Shown piece after piece: positions 1-5,697 of a stretch of 12,281 bases of DNA; position 1 is the stretch's first letter, and each line of letters starts with the position of its first letter. This stretch comes from an uncultured Burkholderiales bacterium (GTDB lineage: Bacteria > Pseudomonadota > Gammaproteobacteria > Burkholderiales > Burkholderiaceae_C), in contig CAJBLW010000615.1 in NCBI GenBank assembly GCA_903953985.1, positions 1 to 12,281 on the forward strand. Direction: 5' to 3'. Made by a program: the position numbers and the translations under genes. The notes beneath the pieces were generated by a model. That model worked only from the letters and a program-made list of their open reading frames with translations, was not told the DNA's origin and made no database searches.

Positions 1-14
1 AGTTTGAAATAAAA

Positions 15-452
15 TTGCCCGTCATTTTCTTTGTATTGTTTGAATGCAGGCAGTGCGGCGCGAGCTTGTTGGCCATCCGTGCGGGCGCCTGGGGCAAAGT
101 TTGGACCCGCCCGGGCCTGACCCTGAAAGAGCGCAGCCTGGCCACGCTGTCGATGTGCATCGCCTTGAACCGACCTGCCGAGATCAAGATTCACCTGCGC
201 GGCGCTGTGCGCAATGGCGTGTCGCGCGAAGAATTGCGCGAGCTGATTTTGCACTCCTTCCTTTACTGCGGCGGTCCTGCCGCGCTGGACGCCTACAAGG
301 CGGTGAGAGACGAGTTGCCTTTGATCGAAGCGGCAGAAAAAGCGGCCAAAAAACTGTCACGCCCGGCCAAGACCAAAGCTGTCAAAAGTCCAGTGAAAAC
401 CCCAATCAAAGCCAAAGCCAAATCAACAGCCAAAGCCAAGATCAAGACTTGA
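15..452 (+). CDS. Carboxymuconolactone decarboxylase-like protein, 5' end probably damaged, Lys/Ala-rich tail
   Basis: Residues about 25-100 match the CMD/AhpD-like fold: AWGKVWTRPGL, the KERSLATLSMCIALNRP helix, and the LHSFLYCGGPAALDA segment with its conserved Tyr-x-Gly-x-Pro-Ala. No CxxC redox pair is seen in the core, so it resembles the gamma-carboxymuconolactone decarboxylase branch more than AhpD peroxidases. The substrate cannot be told. The start is uncertain. The frame opens with TTG at 15, has no clear ribosome binding site, is open to the window edge, and its first 24 residues do not look like the family. The reading frame beginning ATG at 44 encodes VRRELVGHP, which resembles the usual family N-terminus, and roughly 30 residues normally found between that motif and AWGKVW are missing. 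A frameshift plus internal deletion, or an assembly error, is likely. Residues about 108-145 form a basic tail of Lys-Ala and Lys-Thr repeats. The stop overlaps the convergent dehydrogenase gene by 11 bases. Confidence 0.7.
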   Translation: MPVIFFVLFECRQCGASLLAIRAGAWGKVWTRPGLTLKERSLATLSMCIALNRPAEIKIHLRGAVRNGVSREELRELILHSFLYCGGPAALDAYKAVRDELPLIEAAEKAAKKLSRPAKTKAVKSPVKTPIKAKAKSTAKAKIKT

Positions 453-1395
453 CCGGTTTTTTGCCCCGGCCCTTGGCAGGTGCGATGCCCGCCATGGCCG
501 ACATGACCTCGGCGGTAGAGGCTGTGTCTTCCATGGCCAGCCCCAAGGCCATGGCGCTGGTGTAGATGGCAGCGCAGGTCGAGAACAGCGGGGTCGGGCA
601 GTCCACCGACTTGGCCATGTCGCCGATCACCTGCATGTCCTTTTGCCAAACCTCGACCTTCATGGTAGGTGGGCTGTACTGGCGCCCGAGCATCATGGGC
701 ATGCGCAGCCGCATGACACCCGTGCCCAGCACCGGGCTGTTGCCAAAGAGGTCAAGAACGTCTTGGGGGTTCAGCCCCATTTTGCGGGCCAGCGTCACAG
801 ATTCTGCGTAAGCCACGTTGTAAATGGCCACCAAATGGTTGGCCGCAAACTTCATTTTGGTGCCATTGCCGTAAGGCCCCACAAAGGACACCTTGTCGGT
901 GAACACCTGCAACACGGGCAGGACCTTGCGGTAGGCCGTTTCCTTGCCACTGACAAAAAACGTCCAAGCCCGCTCCTTGATGCGGACCGCCGTGCCGCTG
1001 ATGGGGGCATCCAGGGTGGAGATGCCCAATTTGCCCAAGGCTTGTGCACAGGCGTCTTTGTCCGCCATGGGCAGGGTGCTGGTTTCGATGACGATGGGCT
1101 TGTGTGCCCATTGCGCCTTGGGCACAGATGCGATCGATTCGGTCACCTGGGCCAGCGCCTTCGAGGTCGACAAAGACACGATCACCACATCCGATCGACC
1201 CGCCACCTCGGCCGCACTGCTCAGACATACGCCACCTGCACGCTTGAGGCGAGCCTGGGCTTTGGCATCGATGTCGCAACCGCAAACCGCATAACCCTGT
1301 TTCAGCAAAGCCTCGGCCATGGTGCCGCCCATGATGCCCAGACCCACAATACCAACCCGAGGCAATGCCGCCTTGGTTTTTCCGGAAGCGGACAT
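442..1395 (-). CDS. NAD(P)-dependent oxidoreductase, 3-hydroxyisobutyrate dehydrogenase / tartronate semialdehyde reductase family
   Basis: This 317-residue protein belongs to the beta-hydroxyacid dehydrogenase family, which oxidises or reduces short 3-hydroxyacids and semialdehydes with NAD(P). A Rossmann domain opens with GLGIMG at residues 18-23. Asp41, at the end of beta strand 2, would favour NAD over NADP. The substrate loop DAPISG is at 129-134. The segment starting GNG at 176 places Lys182 where the family has its catalytic lysine, followed by Asn186. The C-terminal helical domain carries the expected KD pair near 252. The last dozen residues are Lys/Gly/Pro-rich and probably disordered. 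The ATG at 1395 lies four bases after the stop of the HbpS-like gene and has AGG about eight bases upstream, so the two are probably co-transcribed. The true substrate is unknown; 3-hydroxyisobutyrate, 3-hydroxypropionate and glycerate are family possibilities. Confidence 0.9.
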   Translation of the reverse strand: MSASGKTKAALPRVGIVGLGIMGGTMAEALLKQGYAVCGCDIDAKAQARLKRAGGVCLSSAAEVAGRSDVVIVSLSTSKALAQVTESIASVPKAQWAHKPIVIETSTLPMADKDACAQALGKLGISTLDAPISGTAVRIKERAWTFFVSGKETAYRKVLPVLQVFTDKVSFVGPYGNGTKMKFAANHLVAIYNVAYAESVTLARKMGLNPQDVLDLFGNSPVLGTGVMRLRMPMMLGRQYSPPTMKVEVWQKDMQVIGDMAKSVDCPTPLFSTCAAIYTSAMALGLAMEDTASTAEVMSAMAGIAPAKGRGKKPVKS

Positions 1396-1399
1396 GGGC

Positions 1400-1825
1400 T
1401 TAACCTGCCACCAGGCCAGCAGCCTTGATGCCCGCGATGCAGATCAGCTCATCCTCATCGCCTGTACCGCCACTGGCCCCGGCAGAACCCAAGATGTGGC
1501 CGGCTGCGTCCTTGATGAGAACGGCACCCGGTTGAGGCAAAAACTTGCCCTCGGCCGTGGCGGCCAAAGCGACAAAAAAGTTAGGGTTGTCCTTGGCCCG
1601 CTCGGCCAGCGCACGGCTGGACGAACCCATGCCCACGGCACCCCAGGCCTTACCACGCGCGATGTCGAAGCGGAACATGCTGGCACCGTCTTCACGCGAA
1701 AAAGCCACCAACTGCCCCGAGGCATCGAGCACCACAATGCCCATGGGTTTGTAATTGGCAGCCCGAGCGGCCTGAATGGCACCTTGCAGAATTTGATGGG
1801 CTTGGTTCAGAGTCAGAGCGTTCAC
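1400..1825 (-). CDS. GlcG/HbpS (DUF336) family heme-binding-like protein
   Basis: The 141-residue product matches the small DUF336 family that includes HbpS and GlcG. Diagnostic stretches are VVLDASGQLVAFSREDGA (about 31-48), GKAWGAVGMG (58-67), the PGAVLIKD strand (99-106) and a Gly/Ser-rich ending GSAGASGGTGDEDE (113-126). The start chosen is GTG at 1825, because the protein then begins VNALTL, like the MNALTL of relatives, and GGGAAA lies just upstream. The frame stays open to 1939, but that extension is unlike the family. Some family members bind heme, others have no proven ligand, and many sit beside dehydrogenases of small organic acids. No signal peptide is visible, so it should be cytoplasmic. 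The dehydrogenase gene follows after four bases. Function is uncertain; the family call is firm. Confidence 0.87.
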   Translation of the reverse strand: MNALTLNQAHQILQGAIQAARAANYKPMGIVVLDASGQLVAFSREDGASMFRFDIARGKAWGAVGMGSSSRALAERAKDNPNFFVALAATAEGKFLPQPGAVLIKDAAGHILGSAGASGGTGDEDELICIAGIKAAGLVAG

Positions 1826-1850
1826 AAGAAATTTCCCGATAGAAATAAAA

Positions 1851-1873
1851 GATAGATTCAGACTATCAGAATC
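1851..1873. promoter_or_regulatory. Overlapping inverted repeats, candidate operator upstream of the HbpS-like gene
   Basis: Two perfect inverted repeats interlock here: GATAG-7 bases-CTATC at 1851-1867, and GATTC-9 bases-GAATC at 1855-1873. They lie 26 to 48 bases upstream of the GTG at 1825, in an AT-rich patch within the 129-base gap between malonyl-CoA decarboxylase and the HbpS-like gene. The position fits a regulator binding site over a promoter. No convincing -10/-35 pair was found: a TTGTCA on the minus strand at 1902-1897 has no good partner. The regulator is unknown. Confidence 0.35.
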
Positions 1874-1954
1874 ACATTCAAAGCCTGTCTTCTGCTTGAC
1901 AAAGTTCCGACGCAAGGTGTCATCGCGCAGCGCGTTCAAGCTCTGAGCGCCCAG

Positions 1955-3238
1955 TTAAACCAGCTTGTCCACGGCGCGTGAAAAACTGACCTTTTTTTGG
2001 CTAAAGGCCTCGTGTTGCTCCTCCACTTTGTCCAATTCATACAGGTAATTGACCATGAGTCCACCAGCCTGTTGCAGCCCTTTTTTGGACAAGTCAGCGG
2101 CCCAATTGATCTGGTGCAGGGTCGCGCCATTGCTCAAGTGGAACTTGCCGACCGCATCGCCCCGGGCTTCGGGGGTCTTGTGCATCAAGTACAGGGCGCA
2201 CAGGCGAAGGATCGCGGTTTTTTCTTCATCGGCACAGCGATCGGGGTGCCAGCCGGTCTTGATGCGATCGGCCCAGTTCATGCCGCCCACCGACAGGGTT
2301 TTTTGGGCTTCTTGCCATTTTCGGCGCTGCACAGCACTGAGCTTCTCTTCGGGTAATGGGGCACCCGCGTCCAGCCACGAACTCCAACCGGGTATTGGTG
2401 ACAAGGTGGAAAAAGTTTTCAGGGAAGGCATCTCTTCAATCAATTTTTGCGCCACACGCTTGATCAAAAAATTGCCCAAAGACACCCCTTTGAGGCCGGG
2501 TTGGCAATTACTGATGGAGTAAAAAATGGCAGCCTTGAAACTTTTGGGTTCGCCCACCGGGGTCTGTTTGTGAATCAGCCCCGCAATGTCTTTGGCGATG
2601 CCAGGCACCAAGGCCACCTCGACAAAAATCAAGGGCTCACCCGGCAGTTGTGGATGGAAAAAAGCAAAGCAGCGGCGGTCCGGTTGCAAGCGGCGGCGCA
2701 AATCGTCCCAGCCATCGATGGCGTGCACCGACTCGTGCGCAATGATTTTCTCGAGCAGCTGGGCGGGCGAATTCCAGGTGATCTGGTGCAACTCCAAAAA
2801 GCCGGGGTTGAACCATGAACTGAGCAGGTGGTGCATGTCGGCATCTGTGGCGGCAAAAGCCGGGTGCTCTTTCAGATAGGTCAGCAAGGTCTGGCGCATC
2901 TTCAAGATGGTCGAGGTGCCGGCAGGCGCCCGGTTCACGCGCCTCAGCAGCTCTTGCCTAGGCGGCTCCACGGTCTGGAACAAATGGATCAGGCTGGCCT
3001 CGTTGCGTTCAGCGTTGTATTTATTGGCGGCATCCAGAACCATGGCCGGGTCCGGGTTGAACTGGCTGGACAGGAAATGGAAAAAGTCGATCTGGCTGCG
3101 CTTGTCCAGGTGCTCGTAATGGTCGATCAACTTCACGGCCATGCTCTGCGCATTGGCCTCTCCCCTTGCACTCAGCAGCTTTTTGGCGCTGAGTTTGGCC
3201 GCATCGAGTTGCTTGTTTTGAATGAAGCGTTCCAGCAT
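1955..3238 (-). CDS. Malonyl-CoA decarboxylase (EC 4.1.1.9)
   Basis: The enzyme converts malonyl-CoA to acetyl-CoA and CO2. The 427-residue product has the family's two parts: an N-terminal helical domain (about 1-115) and a GNAT-like catalytic domain (about 116-410). Hallmarks are HESVHAI (168-174), the long conserved stretch from FYSISNCQPGLKG (239-251) through SLGNFLIKR (253-261), FSTLSPIPGW (276-285) and FHLSNGA (366-372). By family analogy Ser280 and His367 are the catalytic Ser-His pair. The length suits bacterial members; there is no mitochondrial-type leader or peroxisomal tail. ATG at 3238 has AAGGG about six bases upstream. A 115-base leader separates it from the D-aminoacylase gene, so it may have its own promoter or depend on read-through. 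No malonyl-CoA synthetase or malonate carrier lies in the window, so the source of malonyl-CoA is not shown. Confidence 0.95.
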   Translation of the reverse strand: MLERFIQNKQLDAAKLSAKKLLSARGEANAQSMAVKLIDHYEHLDKRSQIDFFHFLSSQFNPDPAMVLDAANKYNAERNEASLIHLFQTVEPPRQELLRRVNRAPAGTSTILKMRQTLLTYLKEHPAFAATDADMHHLLSSWFNPGFLELHQITWNSPAQLLEKIIAHESVHAIDGWDDLRRRLQPDRRCFAFFHPQLPGEPLIFVEVALVPGIAKDIAGLIHKQTPVGEPKSFKAAIFYSISNCQPGLKGVSLGNFLIKRVAQKLIEEMPSLKTFSTLSPIPGWSSWLDAGAPLPEEKLSAVQRRKWQEAQKTLSVGGMNWADRIKTGWHPDRCADEEKTAILRLCALYLMHKTPEARGDAVGKFHLSNGATLHQINWAADLSKKGLQQAGGLMVNYLYELDKVEEQHEAFSQKKVSFSRAVDKLV

Positions 3239-3304
3239 GATGGCCCTTTCTCAGGTGTCTATAGGGGGTAGGCTGGAGCGACACGCTTTGCACATGGGCT
3301 GCTT

Positions 3305-3317
3305 CCTGAAGTTCAGG
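3305..3317. promoter_or_regulatory. Perfect 13-base palindrome in the leader of malonyl-CoA decarboxylase
   Basis: CCTGAA-G-TTCAGG is a perfect dyad with a single central base, 67 to 79 bases upstream of the decarboxylase ATG. With a one-base centre it cannot fold as a tight RNA hairpin, so a DNA-binding dimer site is the better guess. A further CCTGAG half-like element lies on the minus strand nearer the start, around 3257-3252. No strong promoter hexamers were found; TTGCGG-17-TATGAA on the minus strand upstream of the palindrome is a weak possibility. Confidence 0.3.
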
Positions 3318-3329
3318 TATTCATATTAA

Positions 3330-3344
3330 GGCAAGGCTCTTGCC
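3330..3344 (-). terminator. Weak hairpin after the D-aminoacylase gene, possible terminator or attenuator
   Basis: On the minus strand GGCAAG-AGC-CTTGCC forms a six-pair stem with a three-base loop starting about 10 bases after the D-aminoacylase stop. It is followed by TTAATAT rather than a clean run of T. This is short of a classic Rho-independent terminator, so it may only partly stop transcription or protect the 3' end of the operon message, leaving read-through into malonyl-CoA decarboxylase possible. Confidence 0.35.
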
Positions 3345-3353
3345 GCAAACTGG

Positions 3354-4775
3354 TCAGCGGCGCAAAAATCTCCCCGTACCTTCGCCTTGAACCTGTCCTT
3401 GGACAAAAGCCCACGCCCCATTGACCATGACCCGGTCAATGCCTTCGCACATTTGTCGGGGATTTTCGTAAGTGGCCTTGTCCTGGATGCGGTCAGGGTC
3501 CAGCAGTACCAGATCGGCAAATGCCCCCTCGCGCAACACCCCCCGATCTTGCAGGCCAAAGCGCTGTGCAGACAAGCCGGTCATCTTGTGGATGGCCTGC
3601 GGCAAGCTGAACAATTTTTCCTCACGGCAGTAATGCGACAGTACACGCGCAAAAGCACCCCAAAGCCGTGGATGCGGGCGCTCGTCGTGCGGCAAGCCGT
3701 CCGAGCCGATCATGCTCATCGGGTGGGCCAGCACACGGCGCACATCGTCCTCGCGCATCTGGAAATAGCAGGCTCCGCCAGGCATGAGCCGCCTGCAGGC
3801 CTGCAATTGGTCGGTCCCCCACGCCTTGGCAATGTCTGCCAGGTAACGTCCAGCCATCTCCGGGTGCGTGTCGCTGCGCGTGATGAGAATGTCAATGATG
3901 CCGTCGACCAGATCCTCGCGCAGCAAAGTGGACCCCGCGCTGTAGGGGTACACATCGGTGCCCACGCTCTGGCGCTGGCTCAGGCGCTCGAGCAATGCCA
4001 AGGTTTCGATCGTGCGACCCCAGTTGCGCGGCCCCGCACATTTGTGGTGCGACATGATCCAACTGGCCGAGCCCGCTTGCGCCGTGTCGGCAGCCTCCTG
4101 CATGGCATTGAGAATGTCGTCCATCTCGCTGCGGATGTGCGTCACATACACAGCGCCGTGGCTGCCGACCACCCGCACCAAGGCTTGCATTTCCGCCGTG
4201 TCAGCGGCATAGGCTTGTTGGTAAAAAAGCCCCGAGGACAAGCCCAAGGCCCCATGGCGCAAAGCCTCATCGAGCAATGCCGCCATGGCATCGGTTTCAT
4301 CAGGGGTGGCCGGTTGCATGAGGTCCTGCATGACCGTGGCGCGCAAGGTGGTGTGCCCGATCAAGGCGCCGACATTGACTGCAGGAGGCTTCTGCGCCAG
4401 CGCTTGGGCGTAATCATTCAAATGGGCAAAACGGAACTCTGATCTGTGCAACAAGTCCAGAGGAGACCCCGGGTCGTCGCTGACCAAAGGCACCAGCGAC
4501 AAGCCGCAGTTGCCCGTGATGACGGTCGTCACCCCTTGGGACAATTTGGCCAACATGCCCGGATCACGCAAGACCATGGCATCGTCGTGCGTGTGGACAT
4601 CGATGAAGCCCGGCGCGACGGTCAAGCCAGCAAGGTCCAGCACGTCATCGGCGGCCACAGTCAAGTGATCACCGATGGCCGCGATGCGGTCACCGCGCAC
4701 CCAGACATCTGCCGTTCGTGCGGGAGCGCCTGTGCCATCCACCAATTGTGTGTTGCGCAACAAAAGTGTTTTCAT
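3354..4775 (-). CDS. N-acyl-D-amino-acid deacylase (D-aminoacylase, EC 3.5.1.81)
   Basis: This zinc amidohydrolase removes the acyl group from N-acyl-D-amino acids. The 473-residue product has an amidohydrolase beta-sandwich plus TIM barrel. Metal ligand candidates are all present: His61 and His63 (HTHDD), Cys90 (TGNCGLSLVPL), His213 (THIRSE), His243 or 244 (SHHKCAG) and the catalytic Asp359 (IGSDGLPHDERPHPR). Their spacing closely follows the Alcaligenes D-aminoacylase ligands His67, His69, Cys96, His220, His250 and Asp366. Acyl-D-glutamate and acyl-D-aspartate variants belong to the same family, so chain specificity is open. The start is ATG at 4775, not the in-frame codon at 4805, because it begins MKTLLLRN, overlaps the regulator stop as ATGA, and has AAAGG nine bases upstream. 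It is the last gene of the operon. No signal peptide is seen, so it acts in the cytoplasm on imported substrate. Confidence 0.93.
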   Translation of the reverse strand: MKTLLLRNTQLVDGTGAPARTADVWVRGDRIAAIGDHLTVAADDVLDLAGLTVAPGFIDVHTHDDAMVLRDPGMLAKLSQGVTTVITGNCGLSLVPLVSDDPGSPLDLLHRSEFRFAHLNDYAQALAQKPPAVNVGALIGHTTLRATVMQDLMQPATPDETDAMAALLDEALRHGALGLSSGLFYQQAYAADTAEMQALVRVVGSHGAVYVTHIRSEMDDILNAMQEAADTAQAGSASWIMSHHKCAGPRNWGRTIETLALLERLSQRQSVGTDVYPYSAGSTLLREDLVDGIIDILITRSDTHPEMAGRYLADIAKAWGTDQLQACRRLMPGGACYFQMREDDVRRVLAHPMSMIGSDGLPHDERPHPRLWGAFARVLSHYCREEKLFSLPQAIHKMTGLSAQRFGLQDRGVLREGAFADLVLLDPDRIQDKATYENPRQMCEGIDRVMVNGAWAFVQGQVQGEGTGRFLRR

Positions 4776-5686
4776 GTTTGGGCGCCTTTCTCGACCGTGG
4801 ACCAAGCCCAGTCCACTGTGGGGTGTTGGTCCACATCCTGCCCGTGGGCCTGCAAGACCGATTTGAATTGGGCCAGGTGCCTGGCAGCATCCGGCCCCAG
4901 AGCCTGCAGCACCAGCACCATCAACAACTCGATGACCAGCAAATGGGCGATATAAGCCTCAGTGCCCACTCGCATCACCGCATCGGGCGGCACACTGACG
5001 CCGATCACCACGTCGGCCATTTGGGCCAAAGCGGTGTCGGGCTGGGTGATGGCGATCACTTTGGCCCCTTGGGATCTGGCAAAGCCGACCGCTTCGAGCA
5101 TGAAAGGCATGCGACCCACATGTGAAATCGCCACCGCCACACCCGAAGGTCCCAATGTGGCTGCCGAGATGAGCTGCTGGTGGGCATCGTGCACCGCATG
5201 AGCATGACGCCCCAGACGAAACAAGCGGCCTTGCAAGTCACTCGCCATGAACGCCGAAGTGGCCCCAACCGAATAGCAATCAATGCGCTGCGCACCCGCC
5301 AGCAGCTGGGCCGCCTTTTCCAGGATCACCGGGTCCAGCTGTTGCTGCAAGGCCGTGATGGATGCCGCCGCCCCACCGAGAATTTTCTGCACGATGTCGG
5401 TGGTGCTGTCGCTCATCGTGACCGATCTGTGCACTGGTGCATGGCGCGCCAGGTCTTGCGCCAAAGCCAGCTTGAATTCTCGAACGCCTTCGAAACCCAA
5501 TTGCCGGGCCGTGCGCATGATGGTCGGCATGGAAACCCCGGCCTGCAAGGCCAAGGCGTCAACACTCATGGTGAGCGCACGCTCAGGGTCCTGAAGCCAA
5601 ACGGCCATCACTTGCTGCTGCGCACGGGGCAAGCCCGGTGCCAGGGTTTGCAAGCGTTGGAGCAAAGAGGGATAGCGCTCGGTCAT
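4772..5686 (-). CDS. MurR/RpiR family transcriptional regulator (HTH + SIS domain)
   Basis: The 304-residue protein has the two-domain RpiR architecture. An N-terminal winged helix-turn-helix spans about 1-77 and includes MSVDALALQAGVSMPTIMRTARQLGF-type recognition sequence; the key part is AGVSMPTIMR at 49-58, followed by REFKLALAQDL. A C-terminal SIS domain spans about 120-255, with the ligand loop YSVGATSAF (138-146) and the AISHVGRMPFMLEAV segment (186-200). SIS domains usually sense phosphosugars or their amino derivatives; the ligand here is unknown. ATG at 5686 follows the PLP-enzyme stop by 11 bases with AAGTGG as a weak ribosome site, and its TGA overlaps the deacylase ATG. Lying inside the operon it probably controls, it is likely autoregulated. 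Repressor or activator action cannot be read from the sequence. Confidence 0.92.
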   Translation of the reverse strand: MTERYPSLLQRLQTLAPGLPRAQQQVMAVWLQDPERALTMSVDALALQAGVSMPTIMRTARQLGFEGVREFKLALAQDLARHAPVHRSVTMSDSTTDIVQKILGGAAASITALQQQLDPVILEKAAQLLAGAQRIDCYSVGATSAFMASDLQGRLFRLGRHAHAVHDAHQQLISAATLGPSGVAVAISHVGRMPFMLEAVGFARSQGAKVIAITQPDTALAQMADVVIGVSVPPDAVMRVGTEAYIAHLLVIELLMVLVLQALGPDAARHLAQFKSVLQAHGQDVDQHPTVDWAWSTVEKGAQT

Positions 5687-5697
5687 GACTACCACTT

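Noticed and set aside
409..437. Short tandem AAAGCC-type repeat considered as a repeat element or CRISPR-like array
   Set aside because: It is a coding six-base repeat for Lys-Ala with no spacers; it is described with the gene.
44..565. Open frame from ATG 44 as a separate protein
   Set aside because: Only its first dozen residues look meaningful, as a displaced N-terminus of the CMD-like protein; the rest is out-of-frame translation of the CMD core and then antisense to the dehydrogenase.
643..1428. Plus-strand open frame of 261 codons opposite the dehydrogenase gene
   Set aside because: Same mirror-frame character; the minus-strand dehydrogenase has complete family motifs.
1874..1902. Sigma-70 promoter on the minus strand starting with TTGTCA at 1902-1897
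   Set aside because: No acceptable -10 hexamer lies 16 to 18 bases downstream, so a promoter call is not supported.
1826..1939. N-terminal extension of the HbpS-like protein to a TTG at 1939
   Set aside because: The extra 38 residues are unlike the family, the GTG at 1825 gives the expected N-terminus, and the region contains the inverted repeats.
3387..4442. Plus-strand open frame of 351 codons opposite the D-aminoacylase gene
   Set aside because: No recognisable family and low-complexity His/Arg/Gln composition; it mirrors the codon pattern of the real gene.
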